DNA from: an uncultured Bacteroidales bacterium
Lineage (GTDB): Bacteria > Bacteroidota > Bacteroidia > Bacteroidales > Muribaculaceae
Assembly (NCBI GenBank): GCA_900539915.1
Contig: UQDU01000025.1
Span: 1-31,091 of the forward strand
Length of the DNA stretch: 31,091 nt
Direction: 5' to 3'
A program made the position numbers and the translations under genes. Of the stretch, positions 22,391-31,091 are shown in pieces. Within the stretch, counting starts at the first letter, position 1, and every line of letters begins with the position of its first letter. The notes under the pieces were generated by a model. It did not search any database. It was not told where the DNA came from and saw only the letters and a program-made list of their open reading frames with translations.

Positions 22391-23662
22391 CTATTCTTGG
22401 AGAAGAAGTTTCCAAGCCGGGATGACCTCGATTTTCAGGCCGTCATAATCCAGCTCTGCCTCATCCTCGTAGGTTACGATAACCCGGCGTCTGCAAGAGA
22501 GTTTTTTCCCTATTTGAGATAACCCTTTTATTTCACGGTCCGATGTTACAGTTGCATCTTTAATGGTGTAACAAACCTGAATGGCAGTCTCGGTCTCAGG
22601 AATATAAAAATCTACCTCAATGCCATGATTGTAGTGATAGATGGCGTCTTTTGAACCATATTTGCGCACAAGATGCAGAGCCACAAGGTTTTCCAGAAGC
22701 GATGTGCGAATATCAACTGCAAGCAATGAAATTATGCCATTGTCAATAAAATAATATTTCGGGTTGGTTATTCTCTCTGTTATATTGTCGGCGATGTTGG
22801 GTACAACAATCAACAGATATGCGTCTATGGCATAACTGAGGTAATTGATTACCGTACTTTTGCCTATTTTGGTTCCTGTGGACGCTACAATATTAGTAGC
22901 CCGGGTAAAAGAAAGCGGTTGCTTCACGCTCTCGGCAAGTTTACGAAAAAGCACTCGGAGCGCGAAAATGTTTTCAACTTTGTGACGAGCCGCGATGTCA
23001 CCCAGGAATATCTTCTGATAAAGGCTCGTAAGATAGTCCCGTTTTACCGGAAGTGTGGCACATTCTGGGAAACCTCCGAATTGAAAGTATTCCTCAAAAT
23101 GTCGCATAAGCGCACCTCGGTCGGACGTTGTCGCAGTAAGCAGTCTGTTATTGCTGTCCATACCGTTTATAGCGAGATATTCACTGAGCGAGAGAGGGAA
23201 AACCTCGCGTGTCAGATAACGTCCCCCGAGTGTTGCCGCCACATCCACTGAAAGCATCTTTGCATTGCTTCCGGTGATGACAACTTTATATTTATTGTCG
23301 GCCACACGGCGAGCGAACTTCTCCCATCCCTCGACATTTTGTACTTCGTCAAGAAAAAGCATCGGACGTTTATCGCTAAGGCGTGCATGCACTTCAAGAA
23401 TCGTATTGAGATCCGAAAGTTCCATCCCGGCAATACGTTCGTCCTCGAAATTCAGATAAACGATTTCATCCCATGAATGGCCGGCAGATATAAGTTTCTG
23501 GATATGACCGTATATAATATAAGATTTACCGGCGCGGCGAACTCCTACCAAGACCTGACGGTCGAAGTTGTCAAGAGTAATATTTCGTGGTATGACACTG
23601 TGACGCATTACCTCTTGGCGGTTCTCCAGCATCACTTCCATAAGAATCTGCTTGTCTATCAT
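22391..23662 (-). CDS. AAA-type ATPase with C-terminal DUF4143
   Basis: A 423-residue protein of a family scattered widely in bacteria and archaea, of uncertain function. The N-terminal ATPase domain (about 1-200) has Walker A GVRRAGKS (40-47), Walker B MLFLDEVQNV (101-110) and a sensor-like ITGSNAKM (129-136). The DUF4143 part (about 210-370) includes VNYLSYAIDAYLL-like and NPKYYFIDNGI segments and ends in a nuclease-like region (YHYNHGIEVDFYIPE) that may or may not be active. Base composition is visibly more AT-rich than its neighbours, and an inverted repeat covers its upstream region, which fits horizontal acquisition. It is monocistronic between mutA and tamL. Confidence 0.85.
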   Translation of the reverse strand: MIDKQILMEVMLENRQEVMRHSVIPRNITLDNFDRQVLVGVRRAGKSYIIYGHIQKLISAGHSWDEIVYLNFEDERIAGMELSDLNTILEVHARLSDKRPMLFLDEVQNVEGWEKFARRVADNKYKVVITGSNAKMLSVDVAATLGGRYLTREVFPLSLSEYLAINGMDSNNRLLTATTSDRGALMRHFEEYFQFGGFPECATLPVKRDYLTSLYQKIFLGDIAARHKVENIFALRVLFRKLAESVKQPLSFTRATNIVASTGTKIGKSTVINYLSYAIDAYLLIVVPNIADNITERITNPKYYFIDNGIISLLAVDIRTSLLENLVALHLVRKYGSKDAIYHYNHGIEVDFYIPETETAIQVCYTIKDATVTSDREIKGLSQIGKKLSCRRRVIVTYEDEAELDYDGLKIEVIPAWKLLLQE

Positions 23663-23677
23663 GTTCTGTCCTGTTTA

Positions 23678-23706
23678 TAAGACAAAATAAGTGATTTTTT
23701 GTCTTA
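23678..23706. promoter_or_regulatory. Inverted repeat upstream of the DUF4143 ATPase gene
   Basis: TAAGACAAAA (23678-23687) and its exact reverse complement TTTTGTCTTA (23697-23706), 9-nt spacer; a further AAGACAA occurs at 23712-23718. It lies 16-44 nt before the start codon, where the promoter should be, so an operator is likely. A -7-like TATTTTG falls within it. Confidence 0.45.
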
Positions 23707-23826
23707 AATGCAAGACAATCTATAGAAATTAAGCAATTTTTCAAAGATGGGACGCGGTATATACCATGACTTATAGCTTTGGAAGTCGCTCCGCTTTGGA
23801 GGATGGTTGACGGGACTATGCGTATG

Positions 23827-26130
23827 TCAGAAGGGGTAGCCGATGGCGAGGTGGAAGGCGAGGGACTTGCCGAATGAGGGCATGTTGAAGTAGCCGCGCT
23901 TGCCGGTGTCATAGGGGGCGTGGAGGGCGTAGCCGAGGTCGCCGCGGATTACCATCATGCCGAGGTCAAAGCGGAGGCCTATGCCTGTGCCGAGGGCTAT
24001 GTCGTTGAGGAAGGTGGATGCTTTCAACGTGCCGCCGGGACGGTCGGGGTCGTCTTTGAGCAGCCAGATATTGCCGGCATCGATAAACAGCGCTCCGTGG
24101 AGCGGGCCTATGATGGGGAAGCGCAACTCGGTGTTGAGTTCGAGCTTGAAGGTACCTGTCTGGTCGAAGTAGCCGTTGGTCTCGGCTTCGGGCGGACGGT
24201 AGCTGCCCGGGCCGAGGCTGCGGACTGTAAAGGCGCGGATGGAGTTGGCTCCGCCTATGTAGAACTGCTCGCTGTAGGGGACAACGGCGGAGTTGCCGTA
24301 GGCGTGTTCGGCTCCGATGCCCACGCGCGATACGAGCCATATGTCGCGGAGACCGAGACGGTGGCCGTAGACGAGCTGGGTGGACCCTTTGACAAACTGG
24401 CTGAAGGGGGTGTTGAGGAGTTTCATGTCGCCGGTCTTGCTGCCGAAGGCTTTCCACAGTCCCCACATGATGTTGCCGGCCTCCTGTATGGTGAAGGTGA
24501 AGTCTACGGTGCGCCGGTTGTTGAAATTGCGGCTGTAGTTATATGTATATGAAATCTGCGGTATGAACTGGCTCTGGAAACTCAAGGCTATCGCCGGGTT
24601 CTGGGCCATAATGGAGTCAAACTCATGGGTGGAGTGGAGGAGATTGGTATAGGTCAGCTTGAAGAGGTTGAGAGTGTGGCTGACGTGGCGTGACGACTGC
24701 CAGTCATAGCTGAATGCACCGTCAATCTGTCCGAGCATGAAGTAGTGGGGGCGGTTGAGGAAGCTGCCCGAAAGGGTGATGCGGGTCCAGTTCATGGAGT
24801 GGCGGCGACGCGGTATGAAACGTGGGGCTATGAGTCGGGGGAAAGCGAGCGAAGAGGTGAGGCCTACTTCGTAGGAATTGAACACAGAGCGGTTTTTGCT
24901 CTTGCCGGTCTCCCACTCGTAGGTGCCTCGGAGCTGTATGTTGAGCTGCTCACCGCCTCCCCAGAGATTTCGGTTTGTCACGCCGATGCTTGCGCCCGGA
25001 CCGAGGTAACTGTTGGATTTGGATGTGACGTTGACCTCGAAGTTGGCTTGCCACGGAGTGTCAAACGTACAGTCAATATACACGTCGAGAGTCGGCACTG
25101 CGGCGGTGGTGTCCCTGACGGCCTGGATGTCGATGGCGTTGAAGATGCCGAGGCGCGAGAGGTAGGTCTGCGTGCGGTTCATGTCGCGGACGCTGAACAC
25201 CTTGCCGTTGCGGAAAGTGACGTTTTCGGGTATGATTTCCTTGCGCAGTTTGGAGGGCTGCATCTGTATGAGCATGCCTCTCTTAGTGAAAGTGGTGTCG
25301 GGTGTGCCTCCTCCGAGATTGCGGTTGACCACGGTCTGTATCTTGCCGGTCACATAGCGTTGCAGCGCATAATCCGGGATATTGGAATCCAGTATCATCT
25401 TCATGGCTATGGCTCCACGGGTCATGGTGCTGTCGGCGAGGTATTTGATGTATTCGGGCTTGAAGAAGTAGTAGCCACGGTTACGGAGCGAGTTGGTGAT
25501 GCGCACACGCTCGCTGGCCAGCGAGTCGGTGCAGTAACGCTGTCCGGCCTTGAGATATGTGCTGCGGAGAGCTATGGAGTCAATCATATGATTGAGGTGG
25601 CATGTGTCAGGCAGCAGTATCACGGAGTCCATGGCGTAGGACGGTCCGGTGGAGATGTTATAGCGGATTGATGCCTTCTTCTTGTTTTTGCCTTGCACAA
25701 GCTCGTATGACGATGTGCCTTGGAAATATCCGTTGTTGTCGAGTATCTCGTCGATCATCTTGGTGCGTACCTCGGGCCGCACATCGCTGATAAGCACGGG
25801 CTCCTGCACAAGTTTCTCGTAAATCCATTTGCCGAGGCCTCCCTTGGGCTCGTCCCAATGGTTGTAGACCCACAATCCGATAGGGAACGGATAGCGGTAG
25901 TAGGGGGATATGAGGCAGTTGTTTGGGGGCACGTTGATGGCGGCTTTGACCTGACTGTTGAGTCCCGGAGCCTCTTTGGTGCCTTCGGGCGTCTGGATTT
26001 TCAGCGGCTTGGCTCCTGTGTACAGTATGTCGCCCTCCTGCAGGCGGCTTGTAGTGGAGCATCCGGTCGTGAAGGCCATGACGGCGGAGAGTAACGCCAG
26101 TATGATGTATATGGAAGAATATCGTTTCAT
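23827..26130 (-). CDS. tamL: TamL, lipidated BamA/TamA-family outer-membrane protein
   Basis: A 767-residue Omp85-superfamily protein. The signal sequence ends in a lipobox-like AFTTGC with Cys24, so the N-terminus is probably lipidated, the feature separating TamL from TamA. The periplasmic part (about 25-380) contains POTRA-like domains (for example TKMIDEILDNNGYF; IIPENVTFRNGKVFSVRDMN; YLSRLGIFNAIDIQ). The C-terminal beta barrel (about 390-767) has surface antigen family motifs such as EQFYIGGANSIRAFTVRSLG and a final aromatic residue (LAIGYPF). It follows the tamB gene by 8 bp, so translation is likely coupled. With TamB it should form a trans-envelope assembly or lipid transport pair. 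Confidence 0.9.
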   Translation of the reverse strand: MKRYSSIYIILALLSAVMAFTTGCSTTSRLQEGDILYTGAKPLKIQTPEGTKEAPGLNSQVKAAINVPPNNCLISPYYRYPFPIGLWVYNHWDEPKGGLGKWIYEKLVQEPVLISDVRPEVRTKMIDEILDNNGYFQGTSSYELVQGKNKKKASIRYNISTGPSYAMDSVILLPDTCHLNHMIDSIALRSTYLKAGQRYCTDSLASERVRITNSLRNRGYYFFKPEYIKYLADSTMTRGAIAMKMILDSNIPDYALQRYVTGKIQTVVNRNLGGGTPDTTFTKRGMLIQMQPSKLRKEIIPENVTFRNGKVFSVRDMNRTQTYLSRLGIFNAIDIQAVRDTTAAVPTLDVYIDCTFDTPWQANFEVNVTSKSNSYLGPGASIGVTNRNLWGGGEQLNIQLRGTYEWETGKSKNRSVFNSYEVGLTSSLAFPRLIAPRFIPRRRHSMNWTRITLSGSFLNRPHYFMLGQIDGAFSYDWQSSRHVSHTLNLFKLTYTNLLHSTHEFDSIMAQNPAIALSFQSQFIPQISYTYNYSRNFNNRRTVDFTFTIQEAGNIMWGLWKAFGSKTGDMKLLNTPFSQFVKGSTQLVYGHRLGLRDIWLVSRVGIGAEHAYGNSAVVPYSEQFYIGGANSIRAFTVRSLGPGSYRPPEAETNGYFDQTGTFKLELNTELRFPIIGPLHGALFIDAGNIWLLKDDPDRPGGTLKASTFLNDIALGTGIGLRFDLGMMVIRGDLGYALHAPYDTGKRGYFNMPSFGKSLAFHLAIGYPF

Positions 26131-26138
26131 ATCAGTTC

Positions 26139-29100
26139 TTAATCTTGCTGATTGCTTTCGGTGGCAGGGAGCGGCAGATTCTGCTCCTTGGGTTTGCGGA
26201 ACTTGAACATGTCACGCAGCGAATTGAGATTGCGCTTATAAACGAAACCTACGCCGGTGGAGATAATCTCGCCCTCGATGATTTCATAGCCGGTGTGGCG
26301 GAAGAGCTTGATATACATCGAGCCGGAACGGTTGAGGAGGTATTCAAACGATATGTTGTTGACAAGATTCTCTGCAAAGTTTTCATCGGCCTGGGGGTCG
26401 GTGGTGTAGCTGCCGCCTACGACGATGCGGATGCGGTTGTTGAGCAGATTCTTAGAAATCTGGTAACTGTAGTTGGTGGCTGTGGATTTGTTGCCCTGTA
26501 TGGTTGAGTCATACTGGTCGATGCCGAAACTTATGTCGACAAACTTCACATTAGAGGCGAGGGTGTTGAGCTGCGAGGCGAGGAACGAGTAGAGCGGATT
26601 GCCGCTGAGGCCGGCATTGGCCTTGGTGCCGGGTCCGGTGTAGACACCGTAGAGGAGCAGATTCATCGCCTGGTTGGCACGCTGTTCGGGTGACATGGCC
26701 GAAAGCTCGTTCTGGATGGTGATGTCATCGTCACACGAGAGGTCAAACACGACCTTCATGTTGTCAAGCGAGCCTGTGACGGATATTGTCACATCAAAAT
26801 ATACGAGACGCGAGTTGCCTCCCTCGGGCGTGACGTTGGCTTTCATGCGGTCAGTAGCCGATATGTTGAGCCCGGGATTCATCATGTCGCCGGTGAAGTT
26901 GACATAACTGCCTTCCTTGAATTTGAAGTCTTTTTCTGACATCAGGGGTGGAGTGTACTTGACTTCGCCGTCGTTGATGGTGTATCGGCCCACGAGGCGT
27001 CCCGAGTTCTGAGGCGACATGGTATAGGTCAGTTCGCCCTGACCGCTGATTGATGCATGGTTCTTGCCATCGGTAGAGATGTCGACATTGACGGTGGTGT
27101 TAGGCATGACACGGAGTGTGGCGGCCAGTGTCAGGCTGCTTGACGGTGTCTGCTTGGAGTCATCGGCCACCTGCAGGGTGTCGGCAAAGTTGACAAACGA
27201 GACCATGTCGCCTGTGCTCTGTGATGTCAGGGCTGACTGGGAGGATGTCATCACATAGGTCACATCCGAGCCTGACAGCAGAGCTACATCGGCATTGCAA
27301 TAGAGGTCAGACATCGAGCCACGTACATCGGCCTTTATGCCCATGTAGCCTTTGCCGTAGATGTCGGCGCCTTTGGACCGGTTGCTGTTGACCATGAGCA
27401 TGTCGTTGCCTTCGAGATGCAGCTTCATGCGCACATCGGCCAGATTATTTATGTCGGCAGTGCCGTTGATGGTCAGCGGATTGTCGTTGAGGGTGTTGAT
27501 AGCGAAATCGTTGAAGCGGACTATATTGCTGTCTACAGGGATTTTGACCTCGGAGAAGCGGTATGTCGAGCCTATCATGTCGATTTTGACCGATGCGCTG
27601 TCAAATTGGAGGTAACCGTCCATGACCGGCTTGGCAGGGGTGCCCGTCAGTTTCATAGTGCCGTTGAGATTTCCGTTGAGTTTCGCGGTGCCGGCCGGGA
27701 GGAAAGGATTGGCCACGCTGAGGGGGAACTGAATCATCGACATATCGAGCATGAAGGGGCTGGTGCGAGTGCTGTCATTTAGGGCACCGTTAAGCACTAT
27801 GGTTTTCTTGTCGTTGACCCAGACTATGCCGTCGGCCCAGAGTGATTTGCTCTTGGGATTGTTGGCGACCTTGAGAGCGAGGCCGAACTTGCCCACTTTC
27901 TGGCGGTCATACATGAAGTCGTCAAGGCCGACGACGAGTGTACCCACGAGCTCATTGTTGACACGGTGTAGCTTCAGGTTGGCCGAGGCGGTGCCTGACA
28001 TCGGTGGCGCGAAAGGCGAGATGCCTATCCAGTCCTCTATCTTGATTTCTTTGGCTGAGAGCACGAGTTCCTTTTCAGACGAGCCTTCTTCATGGTTGGG
28101 CACAGGACGGGTGAAAACATGCAGCGAGCTGGGCAGATTCTGCAACAGGAGGTCGGCCTCGATCTGCTTGGTATAGAAATTGTATGACAGGAAATTGTCA
28201 GTATTGAGGGTCCAGTTCTTATATGCGATTACCGGGGCTTTGGGGACGAGGCGGACTGTGAGCACCGAGTCGGCCATAGTTGACACGGCACCTATGCGGT
28301 AACCCTGCTTACCCTGGAGATTGTGCTGATTGGCAAACAGAGCCAGCTTGTCATCGGCGATGAAACCGTTGACCGTCACATCGGCCCATTCGGCCAGCGG
28401 ACCCGGGCCGTTGTTCATCTTGGCGTTGTAGACAAGGTATTTGTTGTGCTGATTGACATGCAGGGCTACGGAGTCAATGACATTCGTGCCGATGGCGAGA
28501 CGTCCTACCGCGCCATTGAGATGCAGCAGTGAGTCGTTGCGCATGGTCATGTTCATGTTGCCGAGTGCAATGCCGCTTTGTGCGAGTATTCTGCCGGCTA
28601 TATTGTCGGAACCCATCGAAAGGTCTATGTCTAATGGCGGTATTGCATGCTGCAGCTGGATTATGTCGGAGCGTTTCGCCTTGATTTGGCTGTCGATAAC
28701 CTTGGTTATGCGGTCGATGTCCGGCATTATGCTGTCCCATCTTGCCTTGACGGCACTGCGCAGCACAAGATCTTCGGTCACGACATCGAGGGTTGTAACC
28801 TGCTTGTCGGCGGAAGCATGCAGAGTCAGTGATGGAGTGTAATAACGTGTGGTATCCATCAGCCAGTCAAAGTCTGAAATGTTGACGTCGGCAATGATGC
28901 TTTCTGACCGCGGATTGTAGTGTCCCTTGGCTGCGATTTCCGTGCGACCGCGACATGGGCCGTCCATAAGGCCGAGGGCATGGAGGTCAAGGTCACGTAT
29001 ATCTCCGTTGAGCGACCCTTTTATTATGCCCGAATCAATACGGGCATGAGCGTTTAGCTCCATATTGGCGTCAGGATTGTCAGAGCGCAGCGAGGCGTTC

Positions 29101-30911
29101 ATATTACCGTCCTTGGCATCGGCTGTAAGCGTAGCATCGGTATAAGTTTTGCCGTTATACGTCACTTTGTCAATCATCACGTCGGCGGCGAGCGAAGTCT
29201 TCGGGGAGAGAGGGTTGTAGCCGGCTCCGTTGACATGTACGGTGGCGGTTATGTCTCTGACACCCAGTGAGGGCATGAATGCGTCCACGGGAAATGCCGT
29301 CAGGTCGATGTCGGCTTGATATGACTCCTTACGGGCTATCCAGTGTCCGTCGGCCAATAATCTGCCCGAGCCGGTGGTAAGATTGATGTTGCCCGAGATG
29401 TTGCCGGGATTATAGTCGGCTGTACCTTTGAGCTGGAGTGCCGGGATGGTTATGGTAGAGTCCATCTTTAGGGACGCAAGTGTGGCCTTCACAGCTTTGG
29501 GGTCAGTCACGGCTCCCTCGAAATTGATTTTTCCGCCCATGCGGTTGAAGTCCGTAATATTTTTCACCTCACCGTTGCCTGAGATATTGAGTACGCGAGG
29601 CACCTGTACTTTGATGTCTTTGACTTTAAGTCTGGCAGGGGTACCGTCGGCATCTACTCTTACGTTGATGTCGCGAGGCTGGGGTAGCGACTTGACTATC
29701 GGGGTGTAGGCAGGAAATGCCATAGCAGCGTCATTGGCCGACAGGATTCCTTTGAGGTTGAGGCCTAAAGGCAGGTCGGAATCTGTGGTGAGGTCGCCTA
29801 TGCCCATACGTGCGTCAAGCTTGATGTCCGAACGTTGGGTGGACACGTGGAAATCCGAGGCCTCCATGATTTTGCCGTCCATAGCGAACGTGCCTGAGGC
29901 ATGCAGCTCAATTCCGCATCGCTCCGTGGCATTAAGTTGCTTGAGCGGCACACGTATCGCAGTCCCCTTGTTGTAGAAATCATTAACGGCAATCTCGATG
30001 TCCTTGGCCTGGAGATAATTGAAATCGAGCCCCGGGAGAGGATGGGAGCCGGTGGTGGCATAGATGGCATTGTCGGCCTGAAGCCGCACAGAATCGGCGG
30101 TTATGGTCCACATTTCATCTTCGGCAAGCGGAATAGAATCAACCGGAGCGTTCGCGGTGGTATCAGACGGTAAGGAAGGAGATGTAAGATACTTGGCATT
30201 GACACCTCCTACAGAGAGCAGCGAGGCTTTGATGCGTCGGTTGGCTATGTCGACCAGCCCTGACTTCAATACGGCGTCACCGATGTGGGCCGACAGAGTG
30301 TCGATGGTCGGCGGCATACACATCCGATAGTCTATATTGGCCAGTCGTATCTGTGTGGCACGTATCGTCAGCGGTTTCATGGCCGCGGTGTCTTTAGGCG
30401 TGACAACGGTGGTGTCCTTCATTATGAGAGTGACACGGCCACCGTCAACAAGGGCATTTCCCACATCTATCGAGCCACGGCTGATATTCATGTTGCCGTT
30501 ATCTATGTCTGCCTTGTCGATATTGGCTCTGAGCCACATCGTGCTGTCGGCGTTGCCGAGCTGATAGAATACAGACTTGGCCGAAAAGCCCTCCAGCGCA
30601 ATATCGCCCCGGAGCAGTGGCAGCATCGCCACACGCAGCTCGGCGTTGTCAGCAGTGGCCATCGTGTCGCCGCTGCTTTCGATGACGAGCACATCGTCAA
30701 CCGACAGGTTGAGCGGAAACTTGAGCCTGAGATAACCGATGTCAATGGTCATCCCTGTGGATTTGCCTATCTGGCGGCAAGCAAAGTCCACAGCCCAGTT
30801 CTGTACGGGGGGGATATACAACATTATGGCAATCAGCAGAGGCAATCCAATGATTATGCCGATTATCCAGGCTGATATTTTTATTATTTTGTGTGATGCG
30901 ACTTTAGCCAC
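26139..30911 (-). CDS. tamB: TamB, translocation and assembly module inner-membrane component
   Basis: A 1590-residue AsmA-like protein: one N-terminal membrane helix (about 10-33, ISAWIIGIIIGLPLLIAIMLYI) followed by a very long periplasmic beta-rich region expected to form a lipid-conducting groove, and the conserved TamB/DUF490 domain at about 1150-1560 (GQGELTYTMSPQNSGRLVGRY begins its core; DDDITIQNELSAMSPEQRANQAMNLLL is typical, both cited in part). It spans from inner membrane to TamL. The start is GTG at 30911: an in-frame TAG lies three codons upstream and the next Met (30) would delete most of the membrane helix. It is the first gene of the tamB-tamL operon, 8 bp before tamL. Confidence 0.92.
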   Translation of the reverse strand: MAKVASHKIIKISAWIIGIIIGLPLLIAIMLYIPPVQNWAVDFACRQIGKSTGMTIDIGYLRLKFPLNLSVDDVLVIESSGDTMATADNAELRVAMLPLLRGDIALEGFSAKSVFYQLGNADSTMWLRANIDKADIDNGNMNISRGSIDVGNALVDGGRVTLIMKDTTVVTPKDTAAMKPLTIRATQIRLANIDYRMCMPPTIDTLSAHIGDAVLKSGLVDIANRRIKASLLSVGGVNAKYLTSPSLPSDTTANAPVDSIPLAEDEMWTITADSVRLQADNAIYATTGSHPLPGLDFNYLQAKDIEIAVNDFYNKGTAIRVPLKQLNATERCGIELHASGTFAMDGKIMEASDFHVSTQRSDIKLDARMGIGDLTTDSDLPLGLNLKGILSANDAAMAFPAYTPIVKSLPQPRDINVRVDADGTPARLKVKDIKVQVPRVLNISGNGEVKNITDFNRMGGKINFEGAVTDPKAVKATLASLKMDSTITIPALQLKGTADYNPGNISGNINLTTGSGRLLADGHWIARKESYQADIDLTAFPVDAFMPSLGVRDITATVHVNGAGYNPLSPKTSLAADVMIDKVTYNGKTYTDATLTADAKDGNMNASLRSDNPDANMELNAHARIDSGIIKGSLNGDIRDLDLHALGLMDGPCRGRTEIAAKGHYNPRSESIIADVNISDFDWLMDTTRYYTPSLTLHASADKQVTTLDVVTEDLVLRSAVKARWDSIMPDIDRITKVIDSQIKAKRSDIIQLQHAIPPLDIDLSMGSDNIAGRILAQSGIALGNMNMTMRNDSLLHLNGAVGRLAIGTNVIDSVALHVNQHNKYLVYNAKMNNGPGPLAEWADVTVNGFIADDKLALFANQHNLQGKQGYRIGAVSTMADSVLTVRLVPKAPVIAYKNWTLNTDNFLSYNFYTKQIEADLLLQNLPSSLHVFTRPVPNHEEGSSEKELVLSAKEIKIEDWIGISPFAPPMSGTASANLKLHRVNNELVGTLVVGLDDFMYDRQKVGKFGLALKVANNPKSKSLWADGIVWVNDKKTIVLNGALNDSTRTSPFMLDMSMIQFPLSVANPFLPAGTAKLNGNLNGTMKLTGTPAKPVMDGYLQFDSASVKIDMIGSTYRFSEVKIPVDSNIVRFNDFAINTLNDNPLTINGTADINNLADVRMKLHLEGNDMLMVNSNRSKGADIYGKGYMGIKADVRGSMSDLYCNADVALLSGSDVTYVMTSSQSALTSQSTGDMVSFVNFADTLQVADDSKQTPSSSLTLAATLRVMPNTTVNVDISTDGKNHASISGQGELTYTMSPQNSGRLVGRYTINDGEVKYTPPLMSEKDFKFKEGSYVNFTGDMMNPGLNISATDRMKANVTPEGGNSRLVYFDVTISVTGSLDNMKVVFDLSCDDDITIQNELSAMSPEQRANQAMNLLLYGVYTGPGTKANAGLSGNPLYSFLASQLNTLASNVKFVDISFGIDQYDSTIQGNKSTATNYSYQISKNLLNNRIRIVVGGSYTTDPQADENFAENLVNNISFEYLLNRSGSMYIKLFRHTGYEIIEGEIISTGVGFVYKRNLNSLRDMFKFRKPKEQNLPLPATESNQQD

Positions 30912-30958
30912 CTTGCACTATGGGATGAATTTTAATATTTGTTGCCTATATACAGCTG

Positions 30959-30989
30959 ATAACCAGCAGAGAGGGTGCCGGCTGGTTAT
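30959..30989. repeat. Hairpin in the tamB leader region
   Basis: ATAACCAGC (30959-30967) and GCTGGTTAT (30981-30989) form a perfect 9-bp stem with a 13-nt loop, between the probable -7 box and the start codon. It may be a 5' leader structure, or a terminator for a plus-strand transcript. Confidence 0.45.
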
Positions 30990-31009
30990 TATAGTTATAT
31001 TTTTAACCC

Positions 31010-31017
31010 CAAAATTA
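31010..31017 (-). promoter_or_regulatory. -7 box of the tamB-tamL operon
   Basis: TAATTTTG on the minus strand, about 98 nt before the GTG start; no good TTTG at the expected upstream distance. The window ends shortly after. Confidence 0.4.
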
Positions 31018-31091
31018 TATGTTTTGTTTGAAATCCTGAAGATTCTAAATCGAAGTGCAAAACTTTGAAGTAGTAAACGCTCATTCTCCTC

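Noticed and set aside
24745..25671. 308-residue plus-strand ORF opposite tamL
   Set aside because: It lies wholly antisense to the Omp85 gene, has a composition mirroring its codons (Val/Gly/Glu-rich) and resembles no family.

Overview
The window looks like a chromosomal segment of a Bacteroidales bacterium, most likely of the Muribaculaceae (S24-7) type. The evidence is a string of TAnnTTTG -7 boxes with TTTG/TTG about 20 nt upstream (the Bacteroidota sigma factor signature), a DUF4831 protein, a lipidated BamA homologue (TamL) paired with TamB, a queuine tRNA-ribosyltransferase of the Bacteroidales type, and a two-gene methylmalonyl-CoA mutase. Species assignment is inference. The content is mostly housekeeping. 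I see no CRISPR array, transposase, integrase or rRNA gene.

Layout. 1-564: a consensus promoter followed by about 480 bases with no recognisable gene, then tRNA-Cys(GCA) (565-635). 859-4350 (minus): a likely three-gene run of NAD(P)HX repair enzyme, DUF4831 protein and CpsB-type tyrosine phosphatase. Divergent to it are hpt and adk (4470-5732, plus). 5773-6318 (minus) is an unrecognised basic protein, followed by a REPIN/MITE-like palindromic element (6461-6544) with a half copy at 740-762. 6604-8855 (minus): tgt and an LptF/LptG permease. 8969-9661 (plus): aquaporin. 9735-9921: a candidate 23-codon ORF divergent from a membrane TPR/HTH regulator (9921-11606). 11759-15265 (plus): nusB, yajC, a ybbR-like gene and coaE. 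15297-16409 (minus): glycosyltransferase. 16549-16633: tRNA-Ser(UGA). 17003-18136 (minus): acyltransferase. 18250-22265 (minus): mutA-mutB. 22391-23662 (minus): AAA ATPase with DUF4143. 23827-30911 (minus): tamB-tamL.

How genes work together. TamB and TamL form an envelope assembly/transport pair in one operon. LptF/G, CpsB, the glycosyltransferase and the acyltransferase also act on the cell envelope. MutA and MutB form the adenosylcobalamin-dependent mutase of the succinate-propionate route. Hpt, Adk, CoaE and the NAD(P)HX enzyme serve nucleotide and cofactor metabolism.

Most unusual points: NusB carries an internal duplication of about 150 residues; several genes have a -7 box only 4-5 nt before the start codon (leaderless mRNA); two tRNA genes share a near-identical 18-nt motif over the transcription start; and a tiny ORF sits divergently next to a TPR-type regulator. 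No wholly new defence or mobile system could be supported.
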